This document shows, piece after piece, positions 25,793-33,464 of a stretch of DNA of 64,000 nt. The translations under genes and the position numbers were made by a program. The stretch is taken from assembly GCA_951812735.1 (NCBI GenBank), contig OX638332.1, positions 1,062,732 to 1,126,731 on the forward strand, written 5' to 3'. The DNA comes from Candidatus Dadabacteria bacterium. Its GTDB lineage: Bacteria; Desulfobacterota_D; UBA1144; Nemesobacterales; Nemesobacteraceae. The stretch's first letter is position 1; each line of letters opens with the position of its first letter. Under the pieces are notes generated by a model. It worked only from the letters and a program-made list of their open reading frames with translations. It had not been told where the DNA came from and made no database searches.

Positions 25793-26233
25793 TTTTCCTC
25801 CGTCGCAGGAAATAACAGCACAGAGATAAAATTACACAGGTTTTCTTCGCTTTAAAAACGAGCCGAAATTCTTCCTAATTGCCTGAAAAACAAGGCAGAA
25901 AAAGATATTGCAACAGATAAAAAAGTTTAGTATCGACCAGAAGCATTTCACATAAGGCTAAAAGGGACCTTTGCGGGTCGCGGAAAATTATCAAAGAATT
26001 TCAGGCAGTTATACCTAATCGGGCTATTCAACATCAAAGCATTCCACAATTTATCAACAGTAAAAAATTGTTTGATATCAGGCAATTACAAAAACACAAG
26101 GTGCTCTATCACTTCCCGCCGCGCCACGAGGCACAATAGTCGCCACCGAGGATAACCGCGCTTGTATTGATTATCAGTTGAGGGAGCAGGAAAAACACCC
26201 GAGAACCGGCAAAGTACTGTATTATCTGCCGAT
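25793..26233. other. 441-bp gap with no clear gene
   Basis: AT-rich in its first half. I see no tRNA, strong promoter or conserved hairpin. A plus-strand open stretch around 26085-26240 lacks a start codon and any family resemblance, and it runs into the folE2 3' end, so I do not call it. Confidence 0.5.
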
Positions 26234-27064
26234 TTACTTGCTCGAAGGCCTTTTGCCGATGCTGGCGAAGGCATTATGGCTGTGGATGCTTTCGTAGTTA
26301 AGAACCCGGAGCTCGTAAGAGTCGAAACTGGGGTTGCCGTGGAGTTCCGAGGCTATGTTCCTAACAACATCCTCGACGAAACACGGTTTGTTGTAGGCGC
26401 TCATGGTGACATGGCGCTCGTCTTCCCTTTTTAAAAGCGGGTAAAGCGGGGAAGACGCCCCTCTTTCCGCGATCCCTATGATTTCCTCAAGGCATATGTC
26501 TATCGGGTCATTTTCCTTCTTGCTTTCGTGCGTGATGCTTATAAAAACCTTGGAACGCTGGTTGTGGGCCCCGTAATCGCTTATCTCCTTACTGCAGGGA
26601 CAGAGGGTTTTGACCGGAACCACCACGCTCTGGGTGAGGCGTATGCCCTCCGGGTGCATTTCGCCGCGGTACGTGCATCTGTACGGCTGGGGAGATATCT
26701 TGCCGCTTACCGGGGCATGCCGATTAAAAAAGTAATCAAACTCTATTTTGACGTCGGAATCCTCCGAACCCTGCCTGTCGCAGAGAGCAGTCAGGAAAGA
26801 AGCCATGTTTTCCAGAGAAAAGGATCCGTTAAAATCAAGAGCGGTTTCAAGCAGCCGGCTCATGTGAATTCCCTTCTGGTCGGGACTCAGGTTAACGCTC
26901 AGGCTCAGGGAAGCCTGAATGCTCTGATCCTTCTCCGAATCGGCCTCACAGCCCTTTATCTTAAGCGGAATCTTGAGGTCGCAGACGCCGACCCTGTCTA
27001 TGGAAATATTCCTGTAATCCTTTCTCGCCTGTATGTCTTCAATGGGTTTTTCTTCAAATTTCAT
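26234..27064 (-). CDS. folE2: GTP cyclohydrolase I type 2 (FolE2)
   Basis: Makes 7,8-dihydroneopterin triphosphate from GTP, the first step to folate and to queuosine precursors; the type IB enzyme can work without zinc. The signature VKTLCPCSKEISDYGAHNQRS contains the metal-binding Cys. HVTMSAYNKPCFVEDVVR and an ending SIHSHNAFA are also typical. The start is ATG 27064 (MKFEEKPIEDIQARKDYR); the longer frame adds 17 basic residues. It is the last of a same-strand run with pabB, pabC and mazG. Confidence 0.93.
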   Translation of the reverse strand: MKFEEKPIEDIQARKDYRNISIDRVGVCDLKIPLKIKGCEADSEKDQSIQASLSLSVNLSPDQKGIHMSRLLETALDFNGSFSLENMASFLTALCDRQGSEDSDVKIEFDYFFNRHAPVSGKISPQPYRCTYRGEMHPEGIRLTQSVVVPVKTLCPCSKEISDYGAHNQRSKVFISITHESKKENDPIDICLEEIIGIAERGASSPLYPLLKREDERHVTMSAYNKPCFVEDVVRNIASELHGNPSFDSYELRVLNYESIHSHNAFASIGKRPSSK

Positions 27065-27192
27065 TTTCAAAGCATTCTTCCTCTTTCTTCTGATAAAGTA
27101 ACTGCCGCTAATCAAAGGCGAATTCTTCTCAGGACGGGGAAGGATACCACAACAAAAGACCTTTGCAACAACTGGAGCAACAGTAAGGACCT

Positions 27193-27531
27193 TCAGCGAA
27201 GTTTGGGATTATCTGCATGCCGTTTCCCGTCCCTATGCGTTTTCTTCTCAAAATTCTTTCTCAAAACCTCCGTAAGATCAACTCCCGTCTGGTTCGCTAT
27301 ACATGTCAAGACGAAGAAAACGTCGGCAAGCTCATCCCCGAGTTCCCGGTGATTTTCATCTCCCTTGAAGCTCTGCTCCCCATATGTTCTGGACATGATT
27401 CTCGCGACTTCGCCCACCTCCTCGACAAGCTGCGCGAGATTGGTAAGCTCGGAAAAGTACCGGACTCCCACTTCTCTTATCCACTCGTCAACTTCTCGCT
27501 GATACTCCCTTACCGTTATCTCACCAGGCAT
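27193..27531 (-). CDS. MazG-like nucleotide pyrophosphohydrolase
   Basis: 112 residues, one MazG domain. The metal-binding EExxE motif is LVEEVGEVARI, and the second half is ELGDELADVFFVLTCIAN. It hydrolyses (d)NTPs to monophosphates. Beside folE2 and pabBC it might remove pyrophosphate from dihydroneopterin triphosphate, a step with no dedicated enzyme in many bacteria; that is inference from context only. Confidence 0.85.
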   Translation of the reverse strand: MPGEITVREYQREVDEWIREVGVRYFSELTNLAQLVEEVGEVARIMSRTYGEQSFKGDENHRELGDELADVFFVLTCIANQTGVDLTEVLRKNFEKKTHRDGKRHADNPKLR

Positions 27532-27594
27532 AAAACCTCACTTGTCTCCTTAGCGTCCGCAAGCAAACTCGAAATTTTCTACGCTTCCTTAATT

Positions 27595-28404
27595 CTACCA
27601 CCCGAATTCCAAAAGAAGCGATTTCCTGATAACCTCGTAACTCCGAGGAGCGGAATGCATCTCTTCGCCATCCACCCCGCTTACGTAAACAATACCCGCA
27701 ACGGCGTTGGTAAGAAAAGCGTAATCGCTTGAGAGAAGCTCCTCAAGGGAAAACCCCCCGCACACGGACTCGTAGCCAAGCCGCTCTGCCGAGCGCAGAA
27801 CGATTTCCCTGGTTACTCCCGGCAAAACGGGACACTCAGAAGACGGAGTGAAAAGTTTTTTCCCTTTTACCCAGAAAACATTATGGCACGAGGTCTCGGC
27901 CACCCTGCAGTCTGTATCGAGGAAAAGAGCCTCGTCAAACCCTTTTTCGCGGGCTTCTCTCTTCGCCAAGACGTTTCCCAGGTAGTTAAGGGTCTTATGC
28001 GAAAAAAGACGGTTCTGCGGGGGTCTTCTCTCTCCGCAGACCCAAAGAGAAACGGCCTCAGGGCCCTCCGCTCGGGGTTTTACCGATACAAGAAGCGAGA
28101 CCGTACGGGGTCGCGAGTGAAAAACCGTGTCTCCTTCACCGAGAAGACACACCTTTACATGCAAGTCTTCCCCCACAGCTTTTCCCACGGCGTCTTCGAT
28201 CCCGAGCCTCACTCGGGATTCCGCGGGAAACGGTATGCCGAGGAACTCAGCTCCCCTGCGCATTCTCTCAAGATGCATCGAGAGAAAAACCGGAGGGGAC
28301 CTCTTCCACCTGAAGGTTTCGAAAACCCCTTCTCCGTAAAAAAGAGCACGAAGCGCGGGCGGGTCCTCAAGCTTTTTTCCGTTCAGAAAGAGAAGTTCTT
28401 CCAT
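27595..28404 (-). CDS. pabC: Aminodeoxychorismate lyase / class IV aminotransferase
   Basis: 269 residues, fold-type IV PLP enzyme. FYGEGVFETFRW, the PLP lysine in SHKTLNYLGNVLAKREA, and DEALFLDTDCRVAETSCHNVFW are typical. Directly after pabB (9 bp gap), so 4-amino-4-deoxychorismate lyase releasing p-aminobenzoate is the best call. A branched-chain or D-amino acid transaminase is possible by sequence alone. Confidence 0.88.
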   Translation of the reverse strand: MEELLFLNGKKLEDPPALRALFYGEGVFETFRWKRSPPVFLSMHLERMRRGAEFLGIPFPAESRVRLGIEDAVGKAVGEDLHVKVCLLGEGDTVFHSRPRTVSLLVSVKPRAEGPEAVSLWVCGERRPPQNRLFSHKTLNYLGNVLAKREAREKGFDEALFLDTDCRVAETSCHNVFWVKGKKLFTPSSECPVLPGVTREIVLRSAERLGYESVCGGFSLEELLSSDYAFLTNAVAGIVYVSGVDGEEMHSAPRSYEVIRKSLLLEFGW

Positions 28405-28413
28405 GGTTGATGA

Positions 28414-29637
28414 TTATAGCATCTGTCGAGACGCAACCGACGTAAGCGCCTTTGCCTTAAGCTCCGTTTCGCGGTATTCCTCGTCCGCCCTTGAATCCCA
28501 CACGATTCCGCCTCCGAACCAGAAATCCGCACCCTCGGGGCGGTTCACCCCCGTGCGGATCGCGACGCTCATGGTGAAATCTCCGCTCGGGGGAAAAAGA
28601 CAGATCGCCCCGCAGTAAGGACCTCTGAGGTGAGGCTCGAGACTGTCTATTATACGAAGAGCCTCTCTTTTGGGGGCGCCTGTAACGGATCCCGGGGGGA
28701 AAGTGCTGGCGATTATCTGGGAGAATCCGACGCCGGGGCGCAGGCGTCCCTCGATTTCAGATTCCATCTGGAAAAGTGTGCTGTAGGACCTGACGGCGAA
28801 AAGCTCCCTTACGTCTATGGAGCCGTACCCGCATATTCTCCCGAGATCGTTTCTCATGAGGTCGACTATCATGAGGTTCTCGGCGCGCTCCTTGGGGTTT
28901 TTTTCGAGGGCTTCGGCAAGTTCCCTGTCGCGGCGGGGGTCCGGATCTCTCCGGGCGGTCCCCTTTATAGGTTTCGTGGTAATCCTGTCGCCCCTTTTCC
29001 TGAGGAAAAGCTCCATAGAGCCGCTTACAAGCTCAAAACCCGAAAAACCGATAAGGGCGGCGAAGGGAACGGGCTGGGCGCGGTAAAAATCCGCAAACCA
29101 TGAGAGCGGCTCAGCCAGAGAATCAAATCGAAACATACGCGAGAGATTCACCTGGTAAACGTCCCCCGCGGCTATATGCTCCTTTATCGCCGAAATTTTC
29201 CGGGTGTACTCTTCCTTTTCAATGTTCGAGCGCGGGAGACCTCCGGGACAGACACCCTCCGAGGGGGCGGTCTCGAGAGCCTCTTCCCAGGGCGCTGTGT
29301 AAAAAGCGTCTTCTTCGTAAAAGTTAAAAAACAGGAAAGGAAGCCTCTCCCCTTCCTTGGCATCTGAGGTCTCAATCCCGGGAGTCGTGTAGCTGAGGTA
29401 GTCGTAGCTTATGTAGCCAAGTGCGGTGTACCCTTCGGCCGTGAGCCTCTCAACGAAACAGAGAGGGTCTTCTGTGAAAGTCTCCTCCCCGGAATCGGAA
29501 AATACCTTGGTTCCGTCACCCGAGAAGCAGAGAGTGAGAGCGGGGTCGCCGAAAACTCCGGCTGTGGGAGAGGAACCCGAATCGAACCATCCTCCGCCCG
29601 AGTCTATCAAAAGGGACCTTGGTCTATCAAGCTTCAT
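28414..29637 (-). CDS. pabB: Aminodeoxychorismate synthase component I
   Basis: 407 residues of the chorismate-binding family. Motifs: AAGDVYQVNLSRMF, TKPIKGTARRDPDP (PIKGT with the ADCS-specific lysine), ENLMIVDLMRNDLGRIC, STFPPGSVTGAPKREA, and GAICLFPPSGDF. It converts chorismate and ammonia to 4-amino-4-deoxychorismate. The glutaminase partner PabA is not in the window. It begins the same-strand run pabB-pabC-mazG-folE2. Confidence 0.92.
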   Translation of the reverse strand: MKLDRPRSLLIDSGGGWFDSGSSPTAGVFGDPALTLCFSGDGTKVFSDSGEETFTEDPLCFVERLTAEGYTALGYISYDYLSYTTPGIETSDAKEGERLPFLFFNFYEEDAFYTAPWEEALETAPSEGVCPGGLPRSNIEKEEYTRKISAIKEHIAAGDVYQVNLSRMFRFDSLAEPLSWFADFYRAQPVPFAALIGFSGFELVSGSMELFLRKRGDRITTKPIKGTARRDPDPRRDRELAEALEKNPKERAENLMIVDLMRNDLGRICGYGSIDVRELFAVRSYSTLFQMESEIEGRLRPGVGFSQIIASTFPPGSVTGAPKREALRIIDSLEPHLRGPYCGAICLFPPSGDFTMSVAIRTGVNRPEGADFWFGGGIVWDSRADEEYRETELKAKALTSVASRQML

Positions 29638-29687
29638 CGGCTGCTCCTTCTGAGACTCAAAGCCCGGCCGGGCGCGCAGGAGTCGGT

Positions 29688-31688
29688 TTACGACGGGGGA
29701 GGCGCATCCGTTTTAACAGAGCGGTTAAGGATCTCGGCTATGTCCTGTATGCCAATATCCTCCTCCTTTCCCTTGAACCGCGCGGCATCGTCAAACATCG
29801 TGTTGCAGAAGTAACACGCCGTCGCCAAGGTATCGGGGTTTGTCTCCGCAGCTTCGTCAAAGCGGTTCCAGTTAACCCTGGGAGCTTCTTCCTCCATCCA
29901 TATCTTTCCGCCTCCGGCTCCGCAGCAGAAACTCTTGGTCCTGTTCCTTTTCATCTCCACCAGATCAATCCCCGGAATGCTCTTAAGTATCTCTCTGGGG
30001 GAGTCGTAGACGTTGTTGTAGCGGCCTATGTAGCAGGAATCGTGGTAGGTTATCTTCTCCTCGATCGGGGCGTCGGGGTTAAGCTTCCCTTCCTGGATGA
30101 GCTGGAAGAGAAAATCGGTGTGGTGGACGACCTCGTAATGCCCGCCGAACTCCGGATATTCGTTCTTTATGGTGTTGAAGCAGTGGGGGCAGTTGGCGAG
30201 AATCTTCTTTACTTTAAGCTCGTTCATAGTCTCGATGTTCTGGACGGCAAGCATCTGGTAGAGAGCCTCTTCTCCTAGCCTCCTTGCGGGATCTCCGGTG
30301 CAGGTCTCCCCGGGACCCATAACTGCGAAGTTAACCCCCGCGATTTTAAGCAGGGTCACTATGGCTTTTGAGACTTCCTGGCCTCTGGGATCATAGCCCC
30401 CGAAACATCCGGTCCAGTAGATCACGTCAAATTCGCTCGCGTTCTCGGCGGAGACGCCCAGGATCGGAACTTCCATATCCGAGAGCCAAACGCCGCGGTC
30501 GGCCTCGGGGAATCCCCAAGGATTTCCATTGTTCTGAAGCTTCTGGAGTGTTCTAGTGGCGGTTCCGCTCAGGCGGCCCTCAAGCGTGAGGAACCTTCTC
30601 ATGTCCATTATCTTGCCCATCTGGTCAATGAAAAGCGGGCACTGCTCAACGCAGGCATTGCACGTGGTACACGCCCAAAGCTCCTCTGGCGTTACCCACT
30701 CGGGGTCGGGAAGGTCGGGCTGCTCTTCCTGGGGTTTTCCGGCGAGTATGTCCTTCCCCTCGCTTGAGACGTAATGGCGAAGCTTAACGACGATGTCCCT
30801 AGGGGAGAGAACCTTCTCGGTGTTCCACGCCGGGCAGTTGTCCGTGCACCTTCCGCACTCGGTGCATGTATAGGCGTCAAGTATGTCCTTCCAGCTGAAA
30901 TCTGCTACTTTCGAGGAGCCGAAGTGGTCAAGATCCTCGGGGATCTCCTCAAAATCAAGCTTCGAGAGCTGCCCGCGGGGTTTTAGGCTCTGGAAAAAAA
31001 CGTTAAAAACAGCCGTAAGAACGTGGCTGTGCTTGGAGTAGGGAAGGTAATTGAGAAAAGAGAGCACTATCAGGACGTGGAACCACCAGAAAAACTCCTT
31101 CCAGAAAAAAGTGCCTCCTGAGCTCATACCCTCGTAGAGTCCGGAAAACGCCCCGGACACCGGCAGCATTGCGGGGCTTGCTTCGGCAAGCGCTATTTTA
31201 GCTCCCGTGGTCAAAAAGGCGGTGATCATGAGGCCGAAGATAAGACCCAGTATCACGACCGCATCGGGTCCGTTGACCTCCCTTCTCCTGCCTATGGTAA
31301 GCCTGTTTATTATGCCCATGGCTATCGCAACCAGAACCAGAGCCTGCACTACGTCGAGAACCAGCTCGTAGATTTCCCCCGGAAGTCCCGGGAGAATACG
31401 GAACCCGGGAACGACACCGCTTATCAGCATCTCCACCGTTCCCACAGTTATTATGACGAAGCCCCAGAAGATCATGGCGTGCTCTATGCCAGCGAAACGG
31501 TACTTGAAAAGTCTTCTCTGCCCGAACACATAGACGATGACTTTCCTTATCCTCTCGGGAATATTGTCAAACCTGTTGTCTTCCTTCTTGCCGAGGGTTA
31601 CAAGCCTCAGCAGCAGACGGATGTTGTAGGCGAAAAAACCGAAGGCTGCTACAAGCACCAGAAGCATTATCACGGATTTGGGATTCAT
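29688..31688 (-). CDS. Membrane-bound Fe-S oxidoreductase, EtfD/HdrD-like
   Basis: 666 residues. The N-terminal part has about five or six transmembrane helices of NarI-like type (1-245). Two 4Fe-4S motifs follow: CTECGRCTDNCP and CTTCNACVEQCP. Two CCG domains close the protein: CFGGYDPRG, CTGDPARR and CPHC; then CYIGRYN, SFCCGAGGG and CYFCNTMF. This layout matches EtfD proteins that pass electrons from ETF (fatty-acid or amino-acid oxidation) to menaquinone. No etfAB is adjacent, so the donor is inferred. A good promoter lies upstream. Confidence 0.83.
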   Translation of the reverse strand: MNPKSVIMLLVLVAAFGFFAYNIRLLLRLVTLGKKEDNRFDNIPERIRKVIVYVFGQRRLFKYRFAGIEHAMIFWGFVIITVGTVEMLISGVVPGFRILPGLPGEIYELVLDVVQALVLVAIAMGIINRLTIGRRREVNGPDAVVILGLIFGLMITAFLTTGAKIALAEASPAMLPVSGAFSGLYEGMSSGGTFFWKEFFWWFHVLIVLSFLNYLPYSKHSHVLTAVFNVFFQSLKPRGQLSKLDFEEIPEDLDHFGSSKVADFSWKDILDAYTCTECGRCTDNCPAWNTEKVLSPRDIVVKLRHYVSSEGKDILAGKPQEEQPDLPDPEWVTPEELWACTTCNACVEQCPLFIDQMGKIMDMRRFLTLEGRLSGTATRTLQKLQNNGNPWGFPEADRGVWLSDMEVPILGVSAENASEFDVIYWTGCFGGYDPRGQEVSKAIVTLLKIAGVNFAVMGPGETCTGDPARRLGEEALYQMLAVQNIETMNELKVKKILANCPHCFNTIKNEYPEFGGHYEVVHHTDFLFQLIQEGKLNPDAPIEEKITYHDSCYIGRYNNVYDSPREILKSIPGIDLVEMKRNRTKSFCCGAGGGKIWMEEEAPRVNWNRFDEAAETNPDTLATACYFCNTMFDDAARFKGKEEDIGIQDIAEILNRSVKTDAPPPS

Positions 31689-31729
31689 CTAGTTTCTCCG
31701 AAGCAAAACAATGGAAAAAAGCAACATGA

Positions 31730-31758
31730 ATTATATTGAATTTGCAGGGTTTAATCAA
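31730..31758 (-). promoter_or_regulatory. Promoter of the EtfD-like gene
   Basis: Minus-strand -35 TTGATT (31753-31758), 17-bp spacer, perfect -10 TATAAT (31730-31735). The ATG at 31688 lies about 40 bp downstream. It may also drive pabB onward. Confidence 0.7.
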
Positions 31759-31921
31759 GCCGGGCGGAGAGTGCGGCCTCATTTGCTATTCAAGCGCCGA
31801 GGCACACTTGCCGGGAATGGAAACCGTCTCTTCCACGGTGCCAGAGAGGTAAGAGTTGACTCTGTCCGGCAAAAAAGAGATTCCCTGTTTCGCTGCCCGC
31901 GGTATACTCTCTAAGACAAGG

Positions 31922-33286
31922 TTAGCCTTTGCGGCCCCTGTCCTTCCGCCGCGTCCACAGGCCCCAAGCCAGAAGCTTCGCGCCCGGGCGCCTTCCCCGT
32001 GAGGTCGCCAAAAACAGAACCGCTGTGATTAAAAACAGGTTAAAAGCCATACCCTCAAGCTCGTTCCCGCTCCCGGGAGCAATCGCACATCCTCCGCCTC
32101 CGCCCCCTCCTTGCGGCTTCGGATAAATACCGGAACCGACAACGTAATACGTTTCCCCTATGCCGAAGTTTGTCCGTATGAAGTATCCACGCTTAACCGA
32201 TGTGCCGGGGGAGCGGCCGGGAATAGGGTTCCCCACCTCACAAAACACTTCTTCGTCCTCAGGGAACGGGCCGGAAACGCGTCCTGTCGTCTCCTCGCAG
32301 ACCACCTCATCACCCCTAACAGCCGGATCATCCCAAAGGTAAGTGAGGAAACCCCGGTTCGGGGTATTGTCTTCCTCGCGCACTTCTTCTAAAATGCGTT
32401 CGGCAACTTCAACTCCGTTGTCGTCTCTGAGACGCAACGTCTTATCCTGAAGTTGCGGACTGTTCCCGTTAAAAATCCCGAACATCTTCTCCGTATCCGT
32501 AACTATATAGAAATATATGGAACCCGATTCCCAGGGTTCATCCCTCCAGCACGGCATAAGAGGAGACAGCAGTTGAATCATTCTCACCAGCGAAACGCCG
32601 CCTGACTGCTGCCCGGAGGCAAGCTGCTCAGAAACGTGCTCTACAACCCCTTCCAGATAAAGCACCAGGCTGTCCTCGTCATCCACCATGTCGGCGCTCA
32701 GCCATCCCCTGTTCCGAAGGTCTTCGGCGGTGAACTCAGGACATGCGTCTATCGCCTTTTCACGCCGTTTATGATCAAAGCCGGCAATCTGTATAAAGGA
32801 ACTCTCGACTCCGGATTCGGTCGCATCGGAATCTTCAGCGGCGCAGATATGGTTGCCGTATTCCCCGGTGCTGTCCTGAACACATACCGGTTCTCCGTCT
32901 TCTTTTACCATCGCTATCAGTTCTCGGAAAATCGGGATGTCTCTCAAGGACCTGCTCACGGCGCTAGGATATTTCGCATGAAAAAATATGGTATCGCCTG
33001 CAGCAGAAGTGCCAGGTTCTTCTTTGTTAACGGTAATTACGTACGTGTCGCCATGCCTCCACACTCCGTTATCGGTTCTCAAGGCGTTTCGGAATTCTAT
33101 CTGGCTGTCGTCACCCTTGACCAGCGCCTGGTGGCTTTTGAGGTGCAGCAAAAAATTCCTCATATCCTCCATGTCTCCCGCACTCGCCTCCTCGGCGGTT
33201 ACCCCATCATGCGCCAAAACGGGCGGGACAGCGGAAAAAACGATTATACAGAAGAAAAACAGAACGGCGGCTGCGGCTTTTTTCAT
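31922..33286 (-). CDS. Secreted Cache-like protein with Gly/Cys C-terminal sorting tail
   Basis: 454 residues, family not named with certainty. A Sec signal peptide (AAAAVLFFFCIIVFSAVPPVLA) is followed by two regions resembling single Cache modules: GDTYVITVNKEE..., and GSIYFYIVTDTEKMFGIFNG up to TYYVVGSGIYP. The C-terminus has six glycines, Cys400, AIAPGSG, a hydrophobic helix (about 414-428) and SRGRR: a tripartite sorting signal like JDVT-CTERM proteins. A further ~20 basic residues after the Arg cluster is odd. It is probably surface-anchored after processing at the Gly-Cys segment, with unknown ligand. Confidence 0.65.
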   Translation of the reverse strand: MKKAAAAVLFFFCIIVFSAVPPVLAHDGVTAEEASAGDMEDMRNFLLHLKSHQALVKGDDSQIEFRNALRTDNGVWRHGDTYVITVNKEEPGTSAAGDTIFFHAKYPSAVSRSLRDIPIFRELIAMVKEDGEPVCVQDSTGEYGNHICAAEDSDATESGVESSFIQIAGFDHKRREKAIDACPEFTAEDLRNRGWLSADMVDDEDSLVLYLEGVVEHVSEQLASGQQSGGVSLVRMIQLLSPLMPCWRDEPWESGSIYFYIVTDTEKMFGIFNGNSPQLQDKTLRLRDDNGVEVAERILEEVREEDNTPNRGFLTYLWDDPAVRGDEVVCEETTGRVSGPFPEDEEVFCEVGNPIPGRSPGTSVKRGYFIRTNFGIGETYYVVGSGIYPKPQGGGGGGGCAIAPGSGNELEGMAFNLFLITAVLFLATSRGRRPGAKLLAWGLWTRRKDRGRKG

Positions 33287-33464
33287 GATTTAAAATCCCT
33301 CTCTTTTTGCCAGTTAAGATACGAGCTTCAATTAACTGCGGGTTTCTATTCCTTACCGATTGATAATACCCAAGAACATTGATATATTACAAACCATGTT
33401 GGTTACGGTGATTTTTGGGGAATGAGTATCTGAAGCCCAAGCGATAAACAGGAGCAACAAACTA

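Noticed and set aside
26085-26240. Plus-strand open stretch beside folE2 (decayed gene?)
   Set aside because: No start codon, no recognised family, overlaps the folE2 3' end; not supportable.
33287-33464. Cobalamin riboswitch or Fur box before the TonB receptor
   Set aside because: No B12-box-like GCCACTG element and no clear Fur palindrome seen.
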